From Chamaecyparis obtusa (Eukaryota; Streptophyta; Pinopsida; Cupressales; Cupressaceae): a stretch of 64,000 bases of DNA. The position numbers and the translations under genes are program-made. Below, in pieces: positions 1 to 12,239 of this stretch; the stretch's first letter is position 1; each line of letters begins with the position of its first letter. Where the stretch lies: the NCBI GenBank assembly GCA_027943335.1, contig BSBK01000523.1, forward strand, positions 186,001 through 250,000, read 5' to 3'. The notes below the pieces were generated by a model. That model searched no databases. It had not been told where the DNA came from and worked only from the letters and a program-made list of their open reading frames with translations.

Positions 1-400
1 AAGTCTTTCACAATCCCCCTTCCCTCAAGGAACACTATCAACAAGTGATCCTTCTTCTTATCAGTGGTATCCAATGTTTCATTAAAGTAACAACAAAGAA
101 TGAAGGTCACCTTACCCATACCATTCATGGATTCTGAAATGTTGTTTCAAACTCTTGAAATTTTTTCCGTTGCTTCTTATTGCCCCTCCCTGATTAAGAC
201 CCCCCTCATCCTCAACATGGTCTTCATCACCTATAGTCTCAATTTCATGGATAGGGGACATGTAAATATCTTTAAATACTTCTTCTACCACAATGTCCTC
301 CTGCCCCATCTTCTTGATCTTCCTGGCTAAAGCGGATGAATCCACACACAATAACCCAAAATGAAGGGTTTTGTATCCTTTAATGAATCTAAGTCACTAG
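1..400. other. Unassigned background sequence
   Basis: No recognisable gene. On the minus strand, 351 to 112 is open for 79 codons and rich in Asp, Glu and Lys (it contains EDIVVEEVFKD). It is flanked by no clear splice sites and has no family I can name. It could be an exon remnant or chance. It lies just outside the left arm of the inverted repeat that starts at 401. Confidence 0.3.
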
Positions 401-1100
401 TAACGCATGGAAAGCCAAAACAGTAGTCTCCAAAGCATTCAATAAGTGAATATGAATTTTTGAAAACTTTCCTTTCAACTTCCCCAACCACTCCTAATCG
501 GTTAGAGGGATATTTCTAGAATCTCCACTATTCCTATCCTTACCAACAATTCTTAAACATACTTTATCTAATATGATAATAACATGCTAAACTAAACCAA
601 TGGCATGTATTATTCATGTGGTACAAGGAATATTTGGCTATCAAATCTTCCTTCGTACAAGCTGAGTGCAAGAGAAGGTATGTGATTTCTTCATCTTTGA
701 TTGGTATCTTTGATGGTCAACGTCTTTCGAGCCTCTGGCATCATATTCAACCACACATTTCAAATGCATTGCATTTTATTTGATCATGAATGCTCACTGA
801 AATGACCGCATTCTACTGGCATCATGCCCTAGCCCATGCTTTATCTCTATTATTTGATGTTATTGGTGTTTGTGCTCAAGGATATTGATTCACTATTTTG
901 AAATGTTTGGATTCATGTTTGTTGATATTAAAATTTATCATATTAGATAAAGTATGTTTAAGAAGTTTTAGTGTCTAAATACTCAACTAATCCCTCTAAC
1001 CGATTAGGAGTGGTTGGGGAAGTTTAGAGGAAAGTTTTCAAACATTCATATTCACTTATTGAATGCTTTGGAGACTACTGGCTTGACTGTCCATGCGTTA
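401..1100. repeat. Inverted repeat, about 160-bp arms (foldback-type)
   Basis: The left arm (about 401-577) is matched in reverse complement by the right arm (about 947-1100). Shared landmarks are the sequence around the TTAGAGGGAT/ATCCCTCTAA block, the stretch ending in AATCGGTTAG, and AAACATACTTTATCTAATATGA. The arms are imperfect and enclose about 370 bp of unrelated AT-rich DNA. Parts of the right arm and the enclosed segment reappear at 28695-29075, in both orientations, so this belongs to a dispersed family. No transposase is visible; a non-autonomous foldback element or MITE-like unit is the likely class. Confidence 0.6.
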
Positions 1101-1314
1101 ATGTTGAGAAGAGATCAATAAAGTATTTACAGACATTCTTACATGTTTGGAGAGGTTTGAGAGGCACTTATCATGACTGTACCCTCACAAATAGTGGCAT
1201 AGACTAGTTTTACTAAGTTTCATTTCTCTGCTGTAGGGGTACAGTCAGAGGGTTCATTGACAAAATGATCCTTTGAATGGTTACTATAAATATGAATGAT
1301 TTGATATATCATAT

Positions 1315-2369
1315 TGTAGGCTAGGGAATTTGGAACCTATTACATGTCTTGAAATGCTGAAACACTCAAACATTAAAACTAATCTAACTTGTTCAAGAAT
1401 CATAAAAAGCTAAGACAATGGAAACAAAGCCCAGCCACCTCAAGATTGTCGCTAAAACAAGTGCTATACAACACTGTTTGATTTGCTTCAATGAGATGGA
1501 TGTGGATGTGCTCTCTAAGCACTTGGAGCATATTTGTGGTGATGCATAAATGAAGATTAATCTTGAAATATGAACTAATATTAATCCATTAATCTATTAT
1601 AGGATGTGTTAGAAAACATGAAGAACATGAAGAAATCTAACAGTCAGGATTTATGCTAAGATGATCTAGCTGAAAATGCTCATGATAACAATGCATAAAT
1701 GATGAAAACTAATTTAATAATTTTCTCTTGGAAGGAGAAGTATTTATAGGATTTGGGAAGGGCTTGGGTTAGGAGGTTGAGTCAAGGTTAGAGGTAAGGT
1801 CAAGGATAAGGATAAGGATTGAAGACTTTCTAGAAGAGTCTAGGGCTTTCTAGGATATTTAGGAGTTTAGGAAATAAATAAATGTTTATTTATTTCAAAT
1901 GCTTTTGGGTTGAGGATTTCATTCATGAGGTAGTAAGAGCCTTAAATGAGTGTGTAAGAGGCTTAAATGAGTCTATAAGGCTCATTAGGGGGAGGGTTTG
2001 ACTAGAAAGTCAAGGAGACTTGGATTAGGCTAAGAAATGTAGGAAACATCTCCTAAATAGGTTAAGGGAAGTTTAGAAGGGATTAGGAAAGGTTAGAAGA
2101 TTCTAGGGTTTTAAGGCTTTAAATAAATATAAAATTTATTTAGGGAATGTGACATCATTTATTGAATATTGATTCAATAAAGAGAGGAAAATTACTTAAA
2201 ATTGATTTAAGTGGTTTGGGGAAAGATTCTTTAATTAAAGATAATTAAAATAAAGGAAATTAATGACATAAAAATATATTAATTAATTAATTAACAAATG
2301 ATGATGTCATCAGGGGTTTTTAGAAAAATATAAATACTTTTATTTTCTAAGGATTTATAGGTGTCTACA
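1315..2369 (-). repeat. 3' LTR of the outer minus-strand element
   Basis: 1055 bp, closely similar along its whole length to 27167-28225. On the minus strand it starts TGTAGACACC and ends CCTAGCCTACA. A TATA-like TATAAATA lies at 1748-1741. It is preceded, on the minus strand, by the purine tract at 2383-2370. Confidence 0.93.
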
Positions 2370-2383
2370 TTTTGCCCCTCTTT
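2370..2383 (-). promoter_or_regulatory. Polypurine tract of the outer element
   Basis: On the minus strand this reads AAAGAGGGGCAAAA directly before the LTR. That is the position and composition of a plus-strand primer, and it almost equals the tract of the nested Tat element (21397-21409). A short hairpin (CTTTGATGC at 2380-2388 with GCATCAAAG at 2407-2415) sits against it. Confidence 0.8.
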
Positions 2384-5300
2384 GATGCGATGCCGCAAGT
2401 GGTGTGGCATCAAAGACAAGAAAATAAGATGCCTCAGGCTAGAATTTTAGAGGAATAAGGGGTTGTAACCCCTCAAGAAAACAATGCAAAGAGGAAACTT
2501 TGGGGAATTTTCTCAAAAGGAAATAAAAGGAGAAGGAGAAGGAAGAAGGGGAGATAAAAAACCAAGCTTCCAAGAGCAAACATGCATGAATGCAATATGA
2601 TGGTGAGATGCAAGATGCATCTATATGAAAGATGCAAGATTAATCTATATGATGCTGGATGGGGGATTTAGGGAGCTCCATGCATTGGATTTTTTAGAGA
2701 GCACAACCTAGTTTGATATAGCAATGCTAGAGACCTGCCAAGGTTACGAAAGAACACAAGGCCTTGTCACCAGCATTGCATAGGACTGATGCTAAAAGGA
2801 CACATAGGGTTTCCCCAGCATCACACATGAACCAAAGAGGAAGCATGGTGGAAATGATGCTAAAGAAACAAAAAAAACATGACTAACTCATAGGCAAAAG
2901 CAAAAGATCAAAAGACCTTGCCCCAAATTGTCCTCATTCATAGTGCACCATGATATAAAGGATCGTGGCGACTTTGAGTAGATAACAACAAGAAGCCATA
3001 AAAGATTAATAAGACCCAAAGGAAAAAATCCAAGGTCATAATGAAAATTACAAAAGATAACCTTTTCCAAGGGGAGAGATTTGATTTGATTGATGGCAAG
3101 AAGATTGGTCTGAACATGTGGAAGGATACATCGACACAGACCTAGTGTGCTAGGTGGAAGATTAGATCTGATAGGAAGGATACATCTATGTAGACCCATG
3201 ATTAGGCTTAGGCCAGGAAATATAAAAGCATACATCTATGGACCTAATGCTGATGGGGAGAATGTTGTGTTAATGATTGGAAAATGATGCGGTTCAAATA
3301 TAGTCATGATGATCAAGGATAGTCGACAATTGATATTGCTGAAGTGCAAGGCAGGGTAGGACAAGATTTTTGATCAAAATGCTGCTGTAGGACTGACAAG
3401 GATATGTACAACAAGACATGAGGATATTTACAATGGATAGGGATATATTTATAGGATAGCTCAAAATATTAGCAAAGATCTAGAGGACCAAATGAAATAA
3501 CAAGTATCTCACAAAAGCGCTTGCCATAGGTAGGATGATTGGAGATGTTTGATTGACTGGATTGATGGTGGGAAGATTTGGTCTGAACATGAGGAAGGAT
3601 ACATCATCATGATGTAGGATCAAAGGATGGGATTGGATTGTCAACCTAAGATAGACTGATGATCTTCAGAATGATTGGATTCTTATCAATGTAGGCCAAT
3701 CTCTTGCTTGAGATGATAAGGCTAACAAGGACAAGTACAAGATTCCCTAGATAATGCTCTATCAAAGGGTAGTGCTGGGATTGATTTATGATTTAGGATG
3801 AGGATTTGATAAACTCAAAGGATTGATATGAATTGGATGATGGGTAACCAGATAAGGATTCCTATGACTAGAGATAGGTAAGACACTCGATCCTCAAAAA
3901 AGAACCAAGGGATGATTGCTGAAGCACTTAGCTAGATTGGTCAAGATGACTCAAAGGCCGACTGAATCAAAGGATAGGACCTAAATACACATATGTAAAA
4001 ATGAGCTTAGGTGGAGACATGACTGATGCTATGGTACAAGACTCAGGACAAGATATACAAGGGATCTGGGGATGAAGCTGAAACTTCAAAGATATGCAAG
4101 ATGATGCCCCAGATGGGCTTCAAAGTCAAGATAGATGAATGGAAGATAGGAAGATGATGGATGATGTTTCCTAAAATGATATAGATTTGGGAAGGACATG
4201 TCTCAATGATGATGATTAGATTGAGATCAAAGCTTTCTACAAGACTAAGGATGTGATTGGATCGGTTGGCTTGATCTTGGATGTTGGATAGATAGAGGAT
4301 AAGGATAGAATTGGAAGATGTTGGAGGATTGCTAGAAATAGTTGGATATGGATGAATGACATTGGATTGCAATGAGGTAGCCTATAGCTAGATACCAATG
4401 ACAAGGGAAGATACCAAGTGATGGAAAGATGGAGGGAATTCTTTAGGGATTAATGTTGCAGGAAAATGCTTGGGATTTGGATGGATGAATCGCTGGGAGA
4501 TTTGGATAGAGGTGGATTTGGATGGAAGAATTGCTTGGGATTGGGAGGAATTGCTTTGGAAGATGGAATGGTGGATTTTCTTAAGGATTGGAAGATGGAA
4601 TACTAGAGGAACTGTTAAGGGAGCTGGATAGAGGAATGTTTAGGGATTAGGATGGTGAAATGCTTTGAAGGAGGTTGGATGGAAAATTTTCTTGAGGATT
4701 GGAAGATAGAATGCTGGAGGAACTACTAAGGGATCTAGATAGAGGAATGCTTAGGATTTGGGTAGATGGAAAGAAGGATGAAAGATAGTCTCCAAGGAAT
4801 ATGTCACCAAGGAATAAGATGCCCCCTGCTTAGGATAGTTCATTCATTCAAAGGCATTAGGATGGGGTATGATTGGACAGAAGATATGCCAAAAAGAGGA
4901 TGAGGAATGTAGATGGAAGCTAGGATGAATGAATTGGATAGAGGATATGTAGCTAAAAGGTGTGATGGATGCCAAGAAGGTGCCCAAAAGCATGTATACC
5001 TGGTAGTCTTTGTTTTGTCATCAAGATCCAAAGGAGGATGAAGGAAGTGAGAGACAAATGGGATGGAGGAGATTCTGGATAAGATGGTGATAGAAGGGAA
5101 TGACCCCCAACTGTAGAAAGAAATTGGGGGGAGCTTATGCATGATGCTTATTTTCTAGGTTTTCACCATGGTACTTGTCCAAGGTGCTTGAATTGCCAAG
5201 TTTTCACCATAGGATGAATGTCTTTTTTTCTCTTTTCTTTTCTTTTTTGATATTTTTCTCTTGAGTTTTTTCAATTTTTATGGATTTTTCTAATTTTCTA

Positions 5301-5555
5301 CTGACTTTGTGTTGATCTTCTAATTTGTTGACAATTCTCTGATTTGGTGCTATCATGTTGTTGACCTTCTAATTTGGTGTTGTCATGTTGTTGACTTTCT
5401 GATTTTGCTGATTTTCTTCGCTGATTTATCTGATTTGTTGCTGACTTTCTTCGCTGATCTTTCTGATGTGCTTGGATGCTGGTACAACTTTGTTAGGATG
5501 GAGGGATTATGCAAAGGCATGGATGGGATGAGGTAGATAGGAGATATGGTGGTAT
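2384..5555 (-). other. 3' untranslated part of the outer element
   Basis: About 3.2 kb between the 3' LTR and the nested element. It is purine-biased on the plus strand, with many GGATGG/GGATTGG words, and has only short minus-strand open frames (such as 5142-4840 and 4372-4043) that look like by-products of this composition. No conserved domain was recognised. The part next to 5555 shares words (GGTAGATAGGAGATATGG) with 23000-23035, on the other side of the nested insertion, which fits repeated motifs within the outer element. Confidence 0.5.
4575..4760. repeat. Tandem repeat, about 111-bp period, two copies
   Basis: The stretch starting ATTTTCTTAAGGATTGGAAG at 4575 is repeated with substitutions from 4686 (ATTTTCTTGAGGATTGGAAG). 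Both continue through GAGGAACT and GATAGAGGAATG. The repeat is internal to the outer element. Confidence 0.6.
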
Positions 5556-7032
5556 TGTAATACCCCAAAATTGGCACCTAATAATTTCAATCAATTTTGG
5601 TGCATTTTCATCAATTTTACATCTTCAAAGTCCTACTTTGCTAGCCAATTTTATCTCTCCTACCTGACTTAATTCAACTTGATGTCAATTGCAAAAACCC
5701 TAAATTGCTTTACCAAATATTATAATTAATTCCTAAAGTCTTCAACTTTTATTAGCTAAATTACCCCTATGATAAATCAATTTAATTCTAAAGTCCTAAG
5801 TGCTTTGAATTAAATTAAACTCACCCCTTTAGCTAAATACCCATAAAAAGGAATTAATAAATTACTTGGTTATTCGAATGGATTATCATATTTGCATTTA
5901 ATAAATAAAATATTCAAAGAGTCACCCATGTGGCAATAATCCATTTCTTTAATTAAGTAATTCTCTAGTATTTGTCTCTTTCTTCTCCATTGGAAATGAA
6001 GACTCCACTGTTTCAAATCAAGAAACTCTTCGTTCCTTTTCCAAGCTTGCCTATATCTTGAACCTCATTCTTCATTCGAAAAGAGGGCAATTTTGAGAGT
6101 AACTAAACTATAGCAATTTTTTTTATCTCAATTTCATACTTTCAAGCTTTCATTGCATATTTAGATTAATTTCATCTAGTTTAATATTGCATCTTCATTG
6201 TAATTAGTTTTCTTACTTGCTCATAGTTTAATCTCATATTTCTTTCAAGTTATTTAGACCAAACTTTCATCTTCATATTTCTTTCAAGCTCTTAGATTAA
6301 TTGCACTTCATTCTAGATTAATTTCAATTTGATTATCTTCATAAGCTTTCAAATCCTCCATTGTAGTACCGGTCTAATGGTTGTTGGGCTCTCATTCTAA
6401 GAGTAATTAAACACCCCGTCTACATAGGAGGAAATAGGTCACTTCACCATGAATTTTGAATTGAGTAATCCATACTCATTCTCATAATTTGATTGTGTGA
6501 GTAATGAATATGTTGCATGTGTAGTTAGATTAGAGGTCCACATTCAACCACATACAGGTATAAAGTGTTTGGATGGAAGGATGGAAAGTGATCATGATAG
6601 GGTGATGTTGTCAGGACCAACATTGACACATGTTGTGAGATGGGTGGATGAAGCCAATTGGAAGTGGAAGATAGATGTTTAAATGATGGAGAATTTGTGC
6701 TAGGAGATCTTGTAACATAGGGATCCAAGATGGATTTAGGAGATGGAGGAGGAAACTGAGCAGCTGGTGGCTTAGCAACTTTGGATGCCATTGTGGATGT
6801 TTCTTTTAGAAGCATTACATTTTTTTGCTTTGGGATCCACATCATCTTTGTTTTAGCTTTGGTGGGCCTTTGTGGCCATTGATATGAATCAGATTTTTCT
6901 TTTTCTTTTCTGAGCCTTAGTGGCCACATAGTGGATTTTTCTTGTGCTTTGGTGGGCCTTTGTGGCCATTGGGATGCATTGGATTGCTTGATTGAATTTT
7001 TCTTTGGTTGAGCATGTCATTTAGACTAGACA
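5556..7032 (+). repeat. 5' LTR (maximal extent) of the nested Tat element
   Basis: Similar to 21410-22877 throughout (1477 versus 1468 bp). The distal half, from about 6510, reads on the minus strand as an open frame (6929-6525, with WPQRPTKA and a KSILDPYV motif) related to the Pro-rich ORF of the outer element. If the true LTR ends at TCTACA (6424), the rest is duplicated flanking DNA. No standard primer-binding site follows at either 6425 or 7033. Confidence 0.65.
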
Positions 7033-7380
7033 TGAACTAAATTCCCATTTATTGGTCAAACTTTTTCCTGATCTACTTTTTGTCTGAGGTTTGTTTTTCT
7101 ATTTTCCTATTGTTCACTATAAGAAACTGGTTGTCTCAAGCTAGGAATCGATTGATCTTTTCTTTGAATCATGTTGTCTCTCATTGGTTTACCTTATCTC
7201 TTTATGCCATTTGTATCTCATGTTGCAATAGTCTTATCTTAGCTATTCTAGCCACCTCTCTTGACAATTCATACCAAGTCCATCTCGCATCTTGGCTGTT
7301 CTAGCCATTTATCTCCTTTCCATTATCTTAGAGATAGAGTCTAGCATTATCCTGAGTCTTCTCTCATCACATCTTCATTT
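7033..7380 (+). other. Leader between LTR repeat and gag of the Tat element
   Basis: About 350 bp rich in CTT/TCT words and without a recognised gene. The similarity between the two LTR-like repeats stops sharply at 7032-7034. I looked here for a primer-binding site complementary to a tRNA 3' end (starting TGG) and did not find a convincing one. Confidence 0.4.
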
Positions 7381-9660
7381 ATGACTATCATGAATAGAAG
7401 TGGCAAGACTTATCCCATTCAGAATACTGGTCAAGGTAGAAGCGAACCTCCTAATAAAGAAATAGATCATCTTGAATCTGTCATGAAATCTAAACTTTGT
7501 GAGAGATCCTCGAGTTCCTCATTGAGTACTTTGAAAGATAGTCCATCTCAACCATCACCTCTGATGTTCCAGGAGTGTTTTAATCCATTGTTTGAATCGC
7601 AACCTGGTTTCTCATTTCAAGAGCAAGACAACTCATTCTTCCAAGACAACTCGTTGTTTCATAACTTTGGAAGACCACTCCCTTGGACTACTCCTATTAT
7701 TGAATTTGTTGATACTGATCACGATATCTTCCCACCTGAATTTATCAAATATTTTGACCCTATTCATTCACCAAAATTTACCTTATCTACACCCCATCAA
7801 CATCAATCCTATCACTTTATTGAGGCTTCAATCGCTGCACTGTCCACACTAACAAGATGTGAGATCCATTTGACTTCCAACTGGGCAAGTACAGTCAAAC
7901 TTATGACCAATCTCAAAACAATCAGTATCATGGTCAATCCTCTAATGACCCACATCATGCTCAACCTCAAAATGAGAAGCCTCATGGTCAATCTCAACAT
8001 GACCAAAATGAATCCCACAATGATGATCAATCTCGAAACAAACCTCAAGGCGATTGACAACCCGCGTATTTCTAGCGCCCTCCTCTATTCAATCAAAACC
8101 AAGATGATTAGCATCAAGATTAGATTCTAAGCATTTATGAGATCCTTGGGAATGAAAATGATGTGATAACTCAACATGATATAAATGTTGCCAAAGCTAA
8201 TAAGAGTCTTGTTAAAATGATGGGGATCCTTCTCCTAGAGGAGAAAGAAAAATACTTCCTTGAGTTAGCTAAACAAGGGGCCAAGTTACCCCCAGACTAT
8301 CAAGTTGAAACACTCATAGCCAAGGAAGAAGAAACTAAGACTACAAAGTTGCAAAAAATGGTCTGAGACATGCAAGATCAGATTAGTCAACTTGCAAAGA
8401 ATAAGGACAAACCTACATAACAATTCACACTAGAAAGCATTTATCCTTTCCCCTTTGATAGAAGTCTACATATGCCACCTTTTCCCAGAGGTGTTGAGAT
8501 TCCTAAATATGACAAATACTCAGGTGCAACCGATCCCCAAGATCACTTAAGGGAGTTTGGCGCATTATCTATGGAATTTATGCATGATCAAACATATCTT
8601 ATGCACTGATTTCCTTGTAGTTTGGGTGGACCTACGATGGAATGGTTTTCTAGATTGCCTTCTAGCATTAAGACTTTTGACGAAATGGATAATCTATTTC
8701 TTCAACATTACTCACATAATATTCAACATCCGGTCAACATCTGGGATCTTTGCAATTTAAAATAGCGACAAGGAGAATCTTTCCTAACATTCCTCCAAAG
8801 GTGGAGACAATTATGTACAAGGTGTCCTCACAATCTACTAGAGTCTGAGAGACTCGACATTTTCTTGAATAATCTTGTCCCAGACATTGGATACCAAGTG
8901 CAGTTACAAGGTCCTCTAACTTTTGATAGCATGATCAAACAAGTAGTGCAAATAGAGGCCTTTATGATCAAGAAAGGTGAATTAACTTTGAGTAAAGACA
9001 ACAAGAAGGGATCTTCAAACTCAAATAAGGATAAAGGGAAGTTTGTTAACAAGAATAGAGATGTTGTGAATGATGGAGTGGTCGACAATGTGACACCAAA
9101 ACCTGCTAAGTCTATTTTTTATGTCTCTTCCACCATACGAGTAGTTAAAGCGGCTGAAAAGTATGTGGTGGAAAATCAGCAACCTTCGAGGTTTTCTAGA
9201 AATAGACCTTGGGCATCTCAACCCAGGCACGAATTCACTTCCTTGGGAGAACCACTTGATGTGGTCTATAAAAATCTTATGCAAAATCAAATTCTTACTC
9301 CTTTGGAAAAGCGTCTCTATGACCCACAACCATGACCTCATTGGTGGAATGACAATGCTTATTGTGACTATCACCAGAATAAGGGTCATAAGACTTCTAC
9401 TTGTCTTCAGCTGAAACACAAGGTCCAAGATTTGATTGATAGTGGTGACATTGTTGTGGATGGCCATAACTAGAATTCAGACCATCGAGCATTTAAGGAT
9501 CCCTTCCCTCCTTATGAGAAGGGTGAGTCATCAAACACTAAGAATACCAATGCTAAAGTCAATTACACATACACTAATGATGACAATGTTACTGGTATGA
9601 TCGAACTTGTTGGAGTAGAGTATTGCAATGTGATTATGATTAAAGGAAGCAGCGATGCTT
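7381..9660 (+). pseudogene. gag: gag of the Tat element (broken)
   Basis: Structural capsid/nucleocapsid protein of the element. An N-terminal Ser/Pro-rich part is open from ATG 7381. The frame shifts at about 7850, after which a Gln/His/Asn-rich stretch (KYSQTYDQSQNNQYHG) runs in the next frame. The capsid-type gag core follows at 8500-8950, with IPKYDKYSGATDPQDHL and GPTMEWFSRLP, interrupted by stops near 8364, 8418, 8607 and 8761. A zinc-knuckle-like CDYHQNKGHKTSTC ends the protein at about 9358-9400. Several stops are explained by single C-to-T or G-to-A changes. The family assignment rests on the gag core and the downstream Tat pol. Confidence 0.8.
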
Positions 9661-9689
9661 CCAAACCTAAGACTCTTTAATCTTGCATA

Positions 9690-12223
9690 GTTCTTCATCT
9701 CATTCATCTAAATCTGAACAACCTCAAGACTATGCTAATGTTGTCACTTGATCATGTGGAAGACTTGTTTTGAAAGGTCTTGATACTTCTACATCCACTT
9801 CGAAGAAAAATGTGGATAAGGGTCCTGATACTTCTACATCCACTCTAAAACAAATTGTGGATAAGACAGTTGTTGGCTCTGCCAACAAGAACATGAAATC
9901 TATTCCTACATCTAGCTTTGCTAGTTATAGCATCTTAGATCAACTCTAGTGAACCAATGCTTAGATTACCATTTTTGAGTTGTTAAAGATCTCACCTACT
10001 CATAGGAAGATTTTGGATAAAGCCCTCATCGAGGAAAATGTTCCCAAGGATCTCGATCTCAACCAGTTCCAATCTATGGTGGGTCATTTGACCTTGCATC
10101 ACTATCTATCCTTCTCTGAAGAAGATGATCACTCTTTGATTCATCTACATAATGCTCCCTTGCATATAAAGGTCATGATAGGTCCTAAACATGTCCACTG
10201 AGTGCTCATAGACAATGGTGCTAATCTGAATATCTATTCCACTAAGCTTCTTAATCAATTAGGATATGACAAGAATTGTGTAGACTCCTACAAAAATATT
10301 ACCATCAAAGCTTATGATGAGGAATAACACAAGTCCCAAGGTTTAGTTGTGCTACCTATCTGCATAGGACCTATTGAGAGAGATGTCACTTTTCAAGTTC
10401 TTGACATTCCTCTTGCCTACAATATCTTGTTGGGTAGGCCTTGGATTCATGATATGCATACTGTTCCATCTACGTATCACCAATGCATTAAGTTTCCATT
10501 CCATGGGGTAGAAGTCACTGTGCCTACTAATACCAATTACTCTTGCAACACTCTTGTGTAATCCGTAGATAGCTTTGTTCCAGAAAATAGAGAATCCACT
10601 GAGTTTTATGATGCTAAGCTGAAAGAGATGGAACAAACTTTGAGACTTAAGGATACAAGCATGGGAGAATACCAAATTGAACTTGTGCTATCACTTCCTA
10701 CTCTACCTCTATCCCCATGCTCTTATGGGAGACCTTTCGAGAATAAAAAACCTTCTAATGCTTCTCCTCAAACAGTTTATGATGGCACCTTTGTAAGGGC
10801 CTCTACACCTTTAGAAGATGAGGATGAAGAAAGAGCTAGCAGAGCTTAGATCTATAAGGGAAAAGAGATAGCTGAAACAACTACTCCACCTCTAGATTTA
10901 GAGAAAGAACCATACAGTGAGGCCTTCAAGATCATGAAGCACTTCGGCTATAAGGGGAGTGGTCCTATAGGGAAGAATGACAATGGTTTGCTAAAGCCCA
11001 TTGAAGCTACAAGTTGTAGCACAAAGGATACCACTAGCTTCAGATTCAAGAAGATCCCCTTTCATTTAGGGATTAACAAGTTTGTGCCAGAACCTGAACC
11101 TGAACAAGAAATTGAAGATGCCACTCTAGAGGTAAATCTAGAGGCTAACTCTGATGAAGACACATTTCCATATCCTATTCCTCAGGATCTTACAACACTC
11201 TTTGCAGAACCTGACAAGCCTATCATACCTGTCCATATGGTAGAGACTGATACTGATACTGATTTTGATAAGACCTCTTTAGTGCATCAATTCACATATG
11301 AGGAATGGAAAGCAACACTAAATGATGATCCAAATTTTCTAGGTGAACAATATAGGCCACCACATTTTCAAAAGTATCTTGAACAAGAACAACTCCAGCA
11401 AACCATTAATGCCACAAGGAATGAAGATGAGTTAGGTGATACAACTAGTACTAATGAAATTCCCACATCAAGTACTGACTCACATGAATATGAGTTCGCA
11501 TCTTTGTCTAATGCTACTTATGATGTAGACATAGATACTATTCATGTGTATAAAAGACTCCTCGAATTAGGTGAAGGGTCTAGCACTAGGCCGCATGAAT
11601 TAGATGCCACCAGTGTTAACTTGTCCTCTACTTCCAATATAAGGTCTTATAGGGATTCAAACACTCCTTTGGATGAGATCGCTCTAGGTCTTGACTTGTT
11701 CATCCACACTTTTGATGGTTATATCATGAACGTGATTGAACCAGTCACTACTTCCCTTTCACTCCGCCGTCCTGATCTGATAAACTGGAACTCCACTTCT
11801 GCATCCAATGAAGTCCTAACATTCCAAAATGATTATGATCTAGCCTATTACCTCCATGCTACTGAGCCTGTGATGTCTTCCACCAGTGAAAGCAGTGTCA
11901 ACATGACAGAGTCAGATATCAAGTATCTTAGTCAAAAAATTCAAAGAAGAAAAAATAGATGCTCTGATGGTGAAAACCACTTTGTGGCAGTATCAGAGCC
12001 AAAAATGGTAAAAATAAAAGATGTATCCAAGGGTGAAAACCTCTATGAGGTACCCAAGGATGAGATACTTGATACACTCTTGAGCCACTTTCAAGAGAGG
12101 TCATCAATATTGATTGACCTGACACAACTAGTAAATTTGGGTACAGAGGCTACTCCACAGATTATTCATCTAGCACAATCATTGTCTACAAAAGAAAAAG
12201 AAGAGTTCACCAGCTTCTTTTAG
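9690..12223 (+). pseudogene. Protease and G-patch region of the Tat element (broken)
   Basis: One frame runs from about 9690 to 12223 with scattered stops. The aspartic protease active site reads VLIDNGANLN at about 10204, the DNG form common in Tat elements; the flap and C-terminal part (YNILLGRPWIHD) is at 10420-10450. At 10934 follows a G-patch-like motif (HFGYKGSGPIGKNDNG), which is found next to protease in this lineage, and then a long acidic linker. The last codons before RT (RKKINFAL) are in this frame, while RT itself starts one frame away near 12244, so a small indel separates them. Confidence 0.82.
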
Positions 12224-12239
12224 AGAAAGAAAATAAACT

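Noticed and set aside
112..351. Minus-strand 79-codon frame as a host exon
   Set aside because: Acidic and plausible, but no splice context or family recognised; listed only as background.
7080..7304. Hydrophobic plus-strand frame just before Tat gag
   Set aside because: CTT/ATT-rich composition gives Leu/Ser/Phe runs; no conserved motif and it ends before gag starts.
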